Assembly (NCBI GenBank): GCA_009760855.2
Contig: WPIO01000054.1
Coordinates: 1 to 32,500 of the forward strand
Reading direction: 5' to 3'
Source of the DNA: Cristatella mucedo
Taxonomy: Eukaryota > Bryozoa > Phylactolaemata > Cristatellidae
DNA: 32,500 nucleotides
Position numbers and translations under genes: made by a program. Each line of letters starts with the position of its first letter. The first letter of the stretch is position 1. A model generated the notes under the pieces. The model did not search any database. It was not told where the DNA came from and worked only from the letters and a program-made list of their open reading frames with translations. Positions 19,931 to 31,211 of the stretch are shown here, in pieces.

Positions 19931-20595
19931 GTTACATTTAGAGTCAGCAGAGCTGCAAGAGCTGCACGGAGCATCAGACCAGAGCAGAGAGCTGAAAGGA
20001 GAGTATCTCTAGCAGAGTAACCATTTTCTTATTTTTTGTTGTCGAGTTTCTTGCTGCCAATATCTCTGGCTAGCAGACGTCGATCAGGCAGATCGGAGTC
20101 GATCAGGCTGAGCAGATGTGTTTGCCACCCTCGATGAGGCTGCCATCGTGCATTGAAATTAATTGTCAATGAGCTCGGCATACGGCAGACCCCGGGCAGC
20201 ATCTGACTGCTTTAACAAGTTGGCGCTGATGTAGTATGAGAAGTCTTGTTCACTGCGTAATTGAAATGGTTAGGTTCTCGCTGACATTGAGATCGGTTTG
20301 GAAGTTGCAGTACAGTAAGATTCTGCTTTTATGTTATTCGTAGCTGCTATGCAGCTGAGGGGTTGTACAATGCACTGCAGACTGACCATGTTTTAGGACG
20401 AGGAGTGAGACGTTGACAACCGAGGATACAATCATGAGTACACACACATGTTATATGTTATACCTTATATCTCTTTCGAGGCGTTGTTTACGTAAGGCTG
20501 GGAAGAAAGCGTGTCACTTGGTTTGTGATTGGACGAACATGTTAAGAATACATAAACATGCAAAAGACTACCTATTCGGACAGACCAAATGCTTT
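19931..20595. other. MED6 downstream region, possible 3' UTR
   Basis: No gene or clear poly(A) signal recognised. It has small repeats of GATCAGGC and CTGCA words. The MED6 transcript end cannot be placed. Confidence 0.45.
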
Positions 20596-20815
20596 AAGGA
20601 GCAGGAGGGTTTTTAGCTGCTTTTTAAATGCCATTTAGTCCTGGGTGTAGTGAAGTCAATTGCTAGTCAGCTCCAGGCTAGATACTGTACAAGCTGATTG
20701 CACGGTCTCCAAAGGATTAAGCTTGGTTAGGGGCACAGCTGAACGACTTGAGTCAAAAGAGCAGCTGGTGAAATGCCAATTCTGATAAATGAGTGATTCC
20801 CTTGGATAGGCCGGA
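20596..20815 (-). mobile_element. LINE C-terminal fragment, decayed
   Basis: Reversed, it matches the end of the LINE ORF: TTTTTAGCTGCTTTTTAAATG, CTCCAGGCTAGA, GCACGGTCTCCAAAGGATT. Short and without a tail. Confidence 0.65.
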
Positions 20816-20830
20816 CCAAGAGAATCAAGA

Positions 20831-20940
20831 GAAAGTAAAGTAAAGAAAGAAACAAAGAAAAAGAAAGTAAAGTAAAAGAAAGAAAGAAAGAAAAAGAAAG
20901 TAAAAGTAAAAGAAAGAAAGAAAGTAAAAGTAAAGGGCAA
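20831..20940 (+). repeat. A/G-only (AAAG)n / (AAAGT)n tract
   Basis: Imperfect AAAG and GTAAA units over 110 bases. The Phe-rich frame on the other strand is an artefact. Confidence 0.95.
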
Positions 20941-21003
20941 GAACAAAAAAGTTGACGTGCTGGTTAATTGGGCAGCTAGTGCAGGTAGTTTAGAAATTCT
21001 GTG

Positions 21004-21700
21004 CTAATAATAAGAATAATAATGCACTTGATGAATCGCCCTCAGATAACTCAATCTCTCTCTAGGTGCTTTACATTTGCAGCAAAGGGAAGTGCAAATG
21101 AGTGGAGAGTAATATCAAGCTTGATAAAAAAACAACACGAATAACATGGTTAGGGGTGACATGCACAGGGTCAGCATGCAAATGTGGTTAGTGGCAGCAT
21201 GCACAGCATCAGCACGCATTAGCACATCAAGGACGAATCACAGGGACCCACTAAATGCAGTCCTCAATAGGTGTTTTTGAGTTCTTTTTTAAATATGGTC
21301 AGGTCAGGGGATGCTCTGATGCAGGTCGGGAGGGAGTTCCAGGCTTTGGGAGCATGCGAGCTAAATGCACGGTCTCCAAAGGATTTGAGGTTTGTACGAG
21401 GTAGTTGTAGATTGTTGGATTCCGAAAAGCTGGTGGTACGATGCTTGGCCTGGTGGGGGAGTAGATCTGAGAAATGGGCTGGAGCCAAAGAATGAAGTGA
21501 TCTAAAAGTGAGCGACAAAACCTTGAAGTCGATCCGTTGCTTCACTGGCAGCCAGTGCAGGTCGGTGAGGAGTGGTGTGATGTGGCAACTGCGACGCTCA
21601 CGGCAGGCAAGCCTAGCTGCGGAGTTTTGCACCAGCTGCAAGCGCCAGATTGCACATGCCGGTAGGCCAGCAAGCAGTGCTGTTGCAGTCTCGTACTCGT
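21004..21700 (-). mobile_element. LINE 3' part with C-terminal coding region
   Basis: On the - strand, C-terminal LINE protein ([40 protein letters not shown]) from about 21685 to 21264, then the 3' UTR and (ATT)n-like tail at 21004-21030. The open frame of 148 residues is unbroken in this part. 5'-truncated; no RT core. Confidence 0.9.
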
Positions 21701-21987
21701 TGCAATTCATGTCACATATTTTCTTAAGGGTTTATTATACGCTGAGTGTGCATTCCTTGCTGCCGGGGCTATAGAGGGCCAGATGACCACGAGTTAGTTC
21801 GATGCAGAGTAATGCTTGCAGAGGGAGAGCTCGCTCGCTTTGCGGCTCGAATCGATGCCGTGAGAATTACTGGATCCTCCCTATCCCCTGCTCTTGCTTT
21901 CTACTGGCTTTCTGGGTGAGATACCCAATTCATGAATTTCGGCGGGAGGCAGTGGAATGAAGGGATGCATTTGAACAACAACAACTG

Positions 21988-22668
21988 CCAGCATATCTCC
22001 AGTTGAATCAGCTCGAAAGCTAGGTGTCATATTCCAAAGCGACCTCTCGTTAGACGACCATATCAGCTCCACAGTCAAATCCGCCTATTTTCAGCTTCAT
22101 GATTGCTAAAATTAGGGCTTATTTAGATAAAGATACCACATCCAAGTTGGTCCATGCATTCGTGACATCCCGTCTCGACTTTTGCAACTCACTGCTTACT
22201 GGCCTACCTGCATGTGAGATCAGGCGATTGCAGCTGGTGCAAAACTCTGCAGCTAGGCTTGTCTGTCTTGAGCGTCGCAGTTGCCACATTACTCTACTTC
22301 TCGCTGACCTGCACGGGCTACCAGTCAAGCAACGGGTTGATTGACTTCAAGGTTTTGTCGCTCACTTTTAGGTCTCTTCATTCTATGGCTCCAGCCTATC
22401 TTTCAGATATACTACCCCATCAGGCAAAGCATCGTACCACTCGCTTTTCGGAATCCAAGCTGACACTGTGCATGCTGCCACTAACCACATTTGCATGCTG
22501 ACCCAGTGCATGTAACCCCTAACCATGTTATTCATTTTGTTTGTTTTTCAAGCATGATTTTACTTACTATTCTGTTGCATATCACTTTGCAGCAAATGTA
22601 AAGCGCCTAGAGAGAGATTGAGTTCTGTGAGGGCGCTTTATCAAGTGCAATATTATTATTATTATTAT
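21988..22668 (+). mobile_element. LINE 3' part with internal deletion
   Basis: It begins in the region after RT motif C (SARKLGVIF), passes through [20 protein letters not shown] and HGLPVKQRVD. Near 22456 it jumps from SES directly into the 3' UTR, losing the last ~90 codons. It ends in CAATATTATTATTATTATTA. Frame breaks near 22098 and 22337 show it is inactive. Confidence 0.88.
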
Positions 22669-23420
22669 ATCCCAGCCGTCGGCGTGTTGTCACATCGGTG
22701 TTCCGAAGTCGCTCGAAATCAATTCTTCCTTATCGCAAGTGAACAGTTTTGAGTCCATCGTGAGCGTTACCTAGTCATTCGGCTGCATTAGAAAGAGAAA
22801 GGGTTTATTGGCCTGTTCCCAGTTAAACTGTTAGCATGCACGTCCTTGCCTTCCGTAGTTCGACAGGCATTCTAAAAAAAATGGTCTTAGCTAAGCCTCG
22901 CAGCTATCTATAGTCGATTCGTGTGGCCTGAAGCTGTGGTTGCTCGCCGACGCTCATGTCCAACCTACAGCGCTTGTACTCCGGCCGTGCGGTCAGTGGC
23001 CGCCAAGCAAGGCGAAGTGTCCAACTTCGGCTGTGTCTCTTGGACTGACGCCAGCCGGCCGTCCGAGCCGAGTCAAGCTGGAACGACTGGCCGGGAGCTC
23101 CTGTAAAGCTCCAGATCGGGAAAGCCGCGGTCTGCATCAGCTGCTGCCTGAGCTGCCTGCGGCTCGGTCTAGCTTGGAGTAGCCATGGCGACGTGCTTGG
23201 GCTGCGCATCTCCGGCTGCTGTCAGGAGCTCCGTACCGGCCTGCTTGAGTTGCATCGCTGTGTCTAGGCTGTCATGGTCCGAGCACGATTGCCTAGGAGA
23301 CGCTTCATTTCTTACGCTGTTGCACGAGAGTCAACAGTCCGAGCGCTAGCAAGCTAGTGAAAGAGCACGTTTTGCCCTTTGACCTCGGGCCTCCTTCAAA
23401 CGTCAGAGCACAGTCTGTTT
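22669..23420. other. CpG-containing unique-looking DNA, no gene recognised
   Basis: GC-rich from about 22920 to 23350 with several CpG and GAGCTC/AGCTGC words. Open frames have no motif. It could include untranslated exon or regulatory DNA, but nothing shows that directly. Confidence 0.4.
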
Positions 23421-23505
23421 AATAATAATAATAATAATAATTCACTTGATAAAGCGCCCTCGGAGAACTTAATCTCTCTCTAGGCGCTTTACATTTGCTG
23501 TAAAG
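23420..23505 (-). mobile_element. LINE 3' tail fragment
   Basis: (AAT)n, then CACTTGATAAAGCGCCCTCGG, AACTTAATCTCTCTCTAGGC and TTTACATTTGCTG. Well conserved, so probably a younger copy; only the tail is present. Confidence 0.88.
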
Positions 23506-23689
23506 TTTAGCAGCACAGTTCTGTCCATATTGTAGAGGATGCCGTGAAGGTAGAAGTGAGAGCCGAGAATATCGACGTGCCAAAGGCCAGCAGCAGCAGC
23601 AGGAAGGTGGTGGCGGCCAGGCCGCGCTGATGGCTGGGATGATGACGGCCGATGCTGTGGCAGCGAGCTGGGCAGCTTGAGGCGGAGTT

Positions 23690-23731
23690 GGCGCACCGCT
23701 CGAGCTCGCACTTGAGCTCGAGCGGTGCGCC
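23690..23731. repeat. Perfect 18-bp inverted repeat with 6-base loop
   Basis: Left arm 23690-23707 begins GGCGCACCGCTC, loop GCACTT, right arm 23714-23731 is its exact reverse complement. Arms are GC-rich and contain GAGCTC and CTCGAG. Confidence 0.97.
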
Positions 23732-24677
23732 GCTTGCTTGCCTGCCTGCTTGGCCGACAGGGCGCGTTGGAGTGACATCCGTCGGCCGCGATTTTTCTAG
23801 CGATGCAAGATCGGTCGCACGAGCGTCGACACGTCGATTGCGAGCCCTTCGACGTGTGTCTGTCGAGCGCCTGCGCGACCGCCACACAGCCCCACTTTGA
23901 CAAGCATGCGTGGCTGACCTGTCGGAGTGTGCGCAGCAGTGCTGTGCCGCGCTCTGAGCGCCGTTGGAAATTATGAGCACACACTTTAAAATATAAATCA
24001 TTTCCTTAAAAGGAGCGTCGCTTGTATCTGCGCGCACTCAGATCGCTTGTGCAGAATTCGTTGCTCTCTGTTATTGTTGCCACCGATTTAACAGGACGTC
24101 AGTGTACACTTTGCAACCCATTCATACAGCTGAAGTTGATCGGGGTGACAGGTGACGGGGCTGCCATCAGCAGCAAGCGCATGTTGAGTCTCTCAAACTG
24201 AGCACTAATATTTAACTGCAGAGCTGGAACCTGGGCAACTGGCACGTGAGTCGATGTATACCGGTACATCCTTGTGGCGCCAACTTTTTTCGCAGAGCCC
24301 ACATGGGATGCGTATGCTTGCACGCTTGTGCAATCATTTTCGGTAATAGCGTCTGCTTGTTTCCATAATGGTTTTTGATGTACACCCTATTGTGTAGAAT
24401 GCCGTATTATGTCTCGTCTTCATATAGCCTAGTGATGCATTCTCGGGCTTGGTCTTTGGTCTCGTTCGTGAACATGTTTATTAAAAAGCTTCGCTCTATC
24501 TTTTTTTTTATCTCCCTTTGCTGCATGCTTACGTCAGCTTTATTACATCCCGCGCTACATAGGACGGTAAAAGCGCAGGTGCTGCAGTGGCAGGTGGCAC
24601 TGTTACACACGTGAGCTGTGATCTAGAACTAGTCTTACTGTTGCAGCATAGACCTAGACTAGTGCGGAAAACGGCCT

Positions 24678-24775
24678 AGGTATGTATTTGATTGTATTTG
24701 TATTGTATGTATTTGTATTGTATTTGTATTGTATTTGTACTGTATTTGTACTGTATGTATTTGATTGTATTTGAA
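24678..24775 (+). repeat. Tandem TATTTG / TATTGTATTTG-type array
   Basis: About 98 bases of GTATTTGTATT units with a few T-to-C changes. The Tyr-Leu-Tyr-Cys frame is an artefact. Confidence 0.93.
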
Positions 24776-24854
24776 AAGCCCTGCGAAGCTCGGGCAACTC
24801 GAGTTCGAGGGTGTGTGCGAAATCTGTTTGATTTCACACTGCACCCACCGAAAA

Positions 24855-24930
24855 ATAATAGTAACAATATTTATAAAGCAGCACCCGAAGAACTAAATCT
24901 CATCGAGGCATTTTACATATGCTGGAAAGT
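24855..24930 (-). mobile_element. Old LINE tail fragment
   Basis: AATAATAGTAACAATATTTA then AAAGCAGCACCCGAAGAACT, AAATCTCATCGAGGCATTTT, a diverged match to the reversed LINE 3' end. Confidence 0.7.
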
Positions 24931-25114
24931 CTTGGGCCATTGGTAGTTTTCTTAGAATGCGTGAATTGACAGCAAAACAATAGTGAGTTGTGATCGTCTA
25001 TGATCTGTTAGCATTTCGGTGTTAAATGCTTGGACAAGTAGGCTACTGCCGACAATGGCTGGGGCCCATTTTGCATAAAAACAGAATAAAAAAGCAAAGC
25101 ACTCAATGTAGCAA

Positions 25115-25561
25115 ATGACTTCCACTTTGCGGCTAATGCACGTGCCCAAGTTTCATTTTGCTCAGCACTGCAAAGAATCTCTTGAAAGTTGTATCAGTTG
25201 CTCCAGAGGAGAAGTGCTAAGCATGCATACGCAGTTCATCAGATCGGTTCACGTGTGCATAAATTTATTTGAGCATGTCACTTTCGTTATTAAAACCAGA
25301 AAGTGCGTTCTGCCAGAAATTAAGGAAACATGTGACCGAATCCTGCAACGGATCGTAAGATATGCCTTAGACCGAGCACACCCACCATGTCACGATCTAG
25401 ACGCTTCTGTAATAGCTAGATGTAACCAAGAGGTGGAAAGTACTCTCAGTTCTTTAGGTAATCTGCCACGTTCCGTGACTGCCTTAGCTGTGTTCAAATA
25501 TACACAACCACATCGGTTTGATCTGGTACCCATGCAGTTTGTGCTGCTGATAAACAGATAG
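25115..25561 (+). other. Unassigned 148-codon open frame
   Basis: An open frame with ordinary-looking composition (Cys-rich first half; CDRILQRIVRYALDRAHPPC; later LPRSVTALAVFKYTQPHRF). No family recognised, and the first Met is not in an obviously strong context. It could be an exon, an old transposon protein or chance. Another frame from 25700 follows a CTCCGCAG that looks like an acceptor. A gene is not supported beyond this. Confidence 0.2.
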
Positions 25562-26084
25562 CTATCATATTTTCCAAAGCTTTCCTTTGATGGGGCTAGT
25601 TATTGAGCAAATCATAACGATAGAGGTGGATGCATTACAGTCAATGCATTGCAAATTATGCCTATTACATCCGAGCAGATAAGCTAACGACAAGTACGAT
25701 TGCTTACTCCGCAGGAAACATGCCCTGGTCACTGTCTACTGATTCTGATCAGTAATGACCCAGCATATGCCGACTTTCACGCGAGCATGCCAAATGCTCG
25801 CACACGCCTTGTCGACAATGCCACTGCTGAGGATAGCCTTGCTATAGGACTTGCAGACATACCATTGGCTCCCAGACGCACACACTGTATCGTCTAGCAG
25901 CAATCCGAGATGGTGCTGAGGTTCTCTCAGACAGTCTCTAATGAGTCCGTACTGAATGCTACTTCTATTACGGGGGTTGCTGCCACGAGCCCGGATTTCT
26001 TTTGCATTTTGCTGCATTCCTTCATGAGGAACTCAATCGGATCTTCGGGACGGTGTAGCACCAAGGAGGCAGTCAGCTGCTGCA

Positions 26085-26830
26085 ATCATAAAAATGATGA
26101 TAGACATGTATAAAGCACCTTAACGGAAACAAATCTCAGTCTAGGCACTTTAGGCGTGCTAGTAGGTAAAAGTGAGTTGATTAGATATGTCATGCACACA
26201 AAGTTCAGTACCCGTAAGCATATCAAGGATAATTTAGCCTAACAAGGCAAATGTAATAATACAAGAGACAACAATAGTGGGATTTTAGCTTTTTTTTTTA
26301 CATGTCACCAGCTCGTGGAATTAGCCGAAGTCAGTCGGTTTACGAACTGAAGGCACGTCTTCCAAAAGATATAAGGTTGTTTAGAAGCACAACTAAAGGG
26401 CCGGTCAAAAGAGAGGCTGTACCATGCTAGGCCTGAATTTCCATCAGGAGAATTTCCTTAAGTTGATGGGAATATGAGAATAAAGAAATCTAAAATTGAA
26501 TGACGGGATCTTAAAGTCGATAAGCTACTTAATTTGGGAGCCACTGCAGGTTACTGCGAAGTGATGTCATGTGGCAATTTAGGCAATTTGGCAATTTTGA
26601 CGTAAGTAAACAAAGGGGTGAATGGAATAGTTTGGCTGTGTTATTCCTATCTAAGTAGGTCGAAGTTTTGCAATTGCCTACACGTAGCTGAGAGTAGGCA
26701 AACTGACTGTGGAGTTGATGTGGTAATCTAGTGAAAGTTCACTTTGGAACAGGACACCGATAATGTACAGAGGCTGCATGAAATATGCCAGCCATGCTCA
26801 TTTTGAGCATTGACACTTTCCAGTTTCTGA
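26085..26830 (-). mobile_element. Old, strongly diverged LINE copy
   Basis: Starts with AAAGCACCTTAACGG, AATCTCAGTCTAGGCACTTT (reversed LINE end). It also shares AGTTGATGTGGTAATCTAG, AGTTCACTTTGGA and CAGGACACC with the copy at 27985-28915. No open frame survives. Confidence 0.68.
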
Positions 26831-27970
26831 TAAACTCAATGTTACCCCATAGCTAGTACGCGGGCTTTATTGTCAGTCAATTTTAGAAAGTTTGCCATCC
26901 AAGATCAAATGTCAGCAAATAATGATGCTACGGGGTTTGTAGAGTTCGACGTGCTGATAGGCATCGAGGGATCAAAGCATAGGCACATCTGTGTACCATC
27001 AGCTTACAAATGAAAGTTGTGCTTCGCAATTACATCAGTAAGATGGAAAGTGTAGATTGTGAAAAGAAATGGACTGAGGGGTAGGAGAAGTGGAGCAAGC
27101 AGATTCCTGGGATAAATATACTTTGAGGGCTCCTCAGCTGCCTGCTGCCGGTTGGTACCAACGCTCTACAATCCCCTGCTGAGATAGGACCTATACCAGT
27201 GCAATGCAGTGCAAGGGATGCCCAGCGATGAGAGCTAGTGATGCCCATGACAGGGGGCTTACGAAGGACTCGGTGAGATCAGTAGTATCAAATGCAGCAG
27301 TGAGAACTACATGCAGAGAGTTATATCCAAGTCAGAATTCCACAGAGCTTCGTTATAAATTATTGGTAACAGCTGTAGGCTACGTGTGCACGAATGCATT
27401 CCCATAGATAGTGTGCAGGACTTTGGTGACAATTCCAGAGTGGCATTAACAAGCAGCTAAGTATTTGAAAAAGTAGAAATTCTGTCATGTGCCATTTTCT
27501 GTCAATCGCGCATCATATCCGTTGGGAGTGTGGTGTGATTTTTGATGTTGTTTGCGTGTTATCATTCAGTGACAATCGTTGAGAGGTGCTACATATGCTA
27601 AACCGAACTTACAGACCCTTGATAGTCGTGTCTGCGATGCTCCAGACAGCGAATGAGTTACATATTAGATAGGGTAAAGTGCTTAACTCAATTGTATGAA
27701 TAGAGGTGCAGGCAGTCACATCAAGCAAGGAAGCGAAACATTGATAACATACCTGCCGACTGCTGAACGTAATCCAAGTAGTTATAAGAAGTGGCAGAAT
27801 GTGATAAGGATTCCAGAATGCCTGAGCCGCTAACAGCAACATTGGCACGAAAATCAATAGCCATCGCAAAGAAGAAAGCCAACATTTTAGTCTTCTTATA
27901 CTGGGATCGTCCATTTTAGCAGTTAAATTTTAAGAACACGCATGGTTTGCCTATCGGGACAAGGTGTCAA
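26831..27970. other. No gene recognised
   Basis: The left part may still be decayed LINE. Frames at 27030-27407 and 27609-27914 show no motif. (TTAATGTTAATA)n-like repeats occur at 27970-27990. Confidence 0.4.
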
Positions 27971-27984
27971 TCTTAATGTTAATA

Positions 27985-28915
27985 TTAATGTTAATAATAC
28001 ATTTGCTATAGCACCATCAAAGAACTCAATCTCTTTCTAGGCACTTAACATTTGCTGCAAAGGAAGCATGATCGAATTGTTAGTAGTAGCATGCTAAACG
28101 ACAACAAGAATAATGTGTTTAGAGGTGACATGCACAGGTTCAGCATGTAAATATGGTTAGTGGCAGCATGCAAACTGTCAGCATCCGTAAGCACACAAAG
28201 GACGAATCACATGGCCCACTAAATGCAGTGATAATAGATGCGTTTTTAGTTTTTTTAATGTCGTTAAGTTAGGGGATGTTGTGGCGCCAGTCGGTAGTGA
28301 GTTCGTATGCTTTGGCAGCATAAGAACTAAAGGCAAGGTCTCCAAAGGAGTCGACGTCCGGACGAGGTATAAGTAAACGATTAGATTCTGAAAAGCTTCT
28401 GGTAATATGCTTAACCTGGCGGGAAAGTAAATCTGATAGGTAGGCTGGCACCAAAGAATGAAGTGACCTAAAAGTGAGTGACAAATGCTTGAAGCAAATG
28501 CATTGCTTGAGTGCAAGCCGGTGCATGTCAGCTGAAAGTGGTGTGATGTGGCAACCGCGAGCTCCCGACAGAAAAGCCTAGCTGCTGCAGAGTTGTGCAC
28601 CAGCTGCAAGGGCATGAGTGCACAGGCCGGTAGACCAGAAAGCAGTGAGTTACAGAAGTCGAGACGGGATTTCACAAACGCATGGACCAATTTATATTTT
28701 TATCCCTGTCTAAACAAACCCAAATGTTAGCAATTTTATGTAGCTGAATGTAGGCAGACTTGATTGTGGAGCTGATGTCGTCCAATGAAAGGTCACTTTG
28801 AAGCAGGACACCTAGATTTCGTGCAGATTAAATAGGAGATTTGCTGGCGGAGCTGATTGCGAGGGTCAAACTTTCCAGTATCGGAATCTCACTTAGTTTG
28901 CCCATAGCTAGTAGA
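27985..28915 (-). mobile_element. Diverged LINE copy, 3' part
   Basis: Reversed LINE end at 27988-28070 (AGCACCATCAAAGAACTCAA, CTTTCTAGGCACTTAACATT), the 3' UTR, then decayed C-terminal coding: [18 protein letters not shown] and, in another frame, FKHLSLTFRSLHSLVPAYLS. Several frame shifts. 5'-truncated. Confidence 0.88.
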
Positions 28916-29545
28916 TTGGTTTAACCACCAGCAAGGCACGACACTCTTGGTATGAAACCACAAATATGTAACTTGGTACACCGCGGCATTCTGCACTCGA
29001 CCTACATATAGACGAAAAGGCAAAATTTATAGACAAAATACATTACAGATACACTACAGACGAAAAAGAGCAAAGTTGTGCCTCGAATTTCTATACAATA
29101 GTTCGTCTCTATGCTTTTTTCCAAGGAAGTCACCACCGCAGTTCCCTTTCAGTGCCATGATAAGCAACCTGTTGGCCAAGGAAGGTTTACGGTATCAGGC
29201 TCAGGCATGTTCTAAAACTAATTCGCATCTATAGTTTCCTTACCGCTATGCGGACAAAATCGAATCAATATCACCCTGGGTGGGCAATAAAGGCGACAGG
29301 AGCAACACGATGACAAGGCTCATCTGAACTAAGTTAGCTTGATCCAGCCTGCTCTCTTTCCACTTCTGTAGATTGAACTAATAATGGCTGCGAAATTAAG
29401 CCTATTCTTCAGGAAAGCGCTTACCCTTTCTCGGGTGTACGCACGAAAAAGTGAGGTCCAGTCTAGGTCTCCCAGCCGGTCACGACATCGCAAAGATGCG
29501 TTGCATCTAGCAGCTGCGCGCCCGCTCTCTGCTTGACGTCTTCAC
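28916..29545. other. No feature recognised; would be intron of the gene at 29546-29848
   Basis: If the exon to the right is real, this stretch is its first intron on the - strand. I looked for a continuing RIIa-like exon here and did not find one. Confidence 0.4.
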
Positions 29546-29848
29546 CTGAAAAGTGTCAAGTATCTGGTGCTTCTCGTAGTACTCCACGGCTTTCTTGTGT
29601 GGGTCGATCGTCTGCCGGTCCGTTGATGAAGTGTAGTGCTGGTGGTGAACGGCGAGGTCTGAGCTGATTGGCTGAGATTTCATCGAATTCGTCTGCGCCA
29701 TGCCGACCATCGGCCGGAGCCTCTCTTGAATAATCTCGACCTTCTGCTCCCTTGAAAGTTCCTGCCTGCTCGCATTGCTGGCGTCCTGTCTCGCTTCCAC
29801 AGCGTGGCTAGAGCCACGAGGAGTACCCCGGCTGTCGACGTCGGCCAT
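29546..29848 (-). CDS. First coding exon of a TEX55-like / RIIa-domain-like gene (partial)
   Basis: On the - strand, an ATG at 29848-29846 opens 101 codons that end exactly at a donor (TTTTCAG|GTGAAG), phase 0. The exon is MADVDSRGTPRGSS..., a charged, probably disordered leader (KVEIIQERLRPMVGM in the middle), then DPHKKAVEYYEKHQILDTFQ at the splice site. That last segment resembles the first helix of RIIa/Dpy-30-type dimerisation domains, in the form found in TEX55-like sperm or ciliary proteins (DPY..A..Y.EKH.IL..FQ). The rest of the domain should lie in the next exon, which I could not find to the left. The family assignment is inference from one helix; the exon itself is well supported. 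It is a neighbour of MED6 on the other strand, with LINEs between. Confidence 0.6.
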
Positions 29849-30229
29849 GACGGGTGCTGGCAATAATGCTTGCGGTTGCCTGGCGACGACAGTTCACTGC
29901 GGGTCAAGCCCCTGAGCCGGGGCATAGGCCGTTTCCGTCCGACGTGGGCTAACCGTGCGATGAAGTAAGCGAAGCGGATTTAATTGGCGATGCGAAGTCT
30001 TAAGGCACTGCTGACCCGGTTCGTGTTTATATCCCGCTCAGATCTGAGTATCTGAGCCGACCTGAGCTGCCGAGGTTCTCGGAGACGGCTTTCAGCCGAA
30101 AAGCTCCTGAGTCGTGTAGCGTCCAACATCGGAGCACTGCAGTAAACGCCGATTTGTATGACAGTTCGCAAATTTTATCATCTTCCAAGGCCGTATTACG
30201 CAGAAATTCTACCTTGGGACGCTTTAATC

Positions 30230-30420
30230 GGCCGCAGGCGCCGACTTTTGACCAGCTGCAGTCCGCAGGTCGCCAGCCGGCGCCTCGCCCCGGGACGCCG
30301 CCCCGCCCCCATACCGCCCGCCGCGTCCCCACTACTCCCCTGCCCGCTCTGTCGAGCTCGACGTGTGCACGCGAAATTAGCGCGCGGACCCTGCGAGCCA
30401 CAGTGCTCAGCGGAATCCAT
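30230..30420. promoter_or_regulatory. CpG-rich block with GC boxes
   Basis: Dense CpG and CCGCCCCGCCCCC (Sp1-type GC box on the - strand) about 450 bases upstream of the - strand exon at 29848. It could be a promoter for that gene or bidirectional. Three frames are open here only because of composition. Confidence 0.45.
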
Positions 30421-30477
30421 CCACTTGTCAATGTATTGAATACTTTAAGGCCAATAAAGGAAAAAATATGGTAACAC

Positions 30478-30645
30478 TAGCTGATTTAACAGCCTCTTTA
30501 CGTACAGCGGCGGCAGAAGAGCCCTAGAGACTATCGTCGCCGCTTACAGCGGCAACAAAGGATCCCGCCCGCCGCAGGATTCGAATCCGCGACCTCGCTA
30601 CCGAGGTCGCGAAAAGCGACCACCTGACCTAGTGTGCCGTCAGCA
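30478..30645 (-). mobile_element. tRNA-derived SINE, family 1, copy F
   Basis: On the - strand: GACGGCACACTAGGTCAGGTGG (A box), GAGGTCGCGGATTCGAATCC (intact B box), GGGATCCTTTGTTGCCGC, GACGATAGTCTCTAGGGCTC and the tail GGCTGTTAAATCAGC. AATAAAG precedes it at 30451. Confidence 0.88.
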
Positions 30646-31211
30646 ATCGTCTTGAAATCAATCGACGTCAACGTCCTAGTGCGACGTAGTGCGAAGTACA
30701 CGTAGCTCTCGCCAGTCAAGCTGTAAGCGTGTTTAGAAGTTGAAAAAAACAGCAATATTTTTTACCGACGCTCATGTTCTTCGGGGTGACCGCTGCAAAC
30801 TGAACTGAGGAAAAGCTTTGCGTTCTTAAAATAAGCGCATCGTCGGCTCGACGTAGAGTTGTAGCGCCCTGCTGGCCTTGGCTGAATTTTAAGCGCGAAC
30901 AAGAGCTGTTCGGAGGTGGGCTAGAACTACTTCGTCCTGGAGCAGTGAGCCAGACAGGAGCGTCAGTGCGGTTAGAGAGCAAGAGCTTAAGAGCAAGCCA
31001 GGAAGCTCTGAGACCGGCTGTGGCGATTCGGCCTTTGGAATTGGTCCGATACCCGCGGGAAGCTTCTGATTGATGTTGGCTGGCCTGTCAACCTTCGCCA
31101 TCACTCTGTCCAAAAAGAATCATCTGGAACCCATTCGCCATTCAAGCTGGACAGAGGGGACATTCCAGTGGCCTAGTGCCGGTATTAATTCCTTACCGTA
31201 ATGGGCCCTGC
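30646..31211. other. No gene recognised
   Basis: Unique-looking DNA with no motif-bearing frame and no known repeat. Confidence 0.4.

Noticed and set aside
23469-24037. Two - strand frames of 171 and 176 codons
   Set aside because: They run through a LINE tail and the GC-rich hairpin, have Arg/Ser/Ala-biased composition and no motif. A gene cannot be supported.
30158-30474. Pro/Arg-rich + strand frames
   Set aside because: They arise from CpG-rich composition with GC boxes; no motif or splice support.
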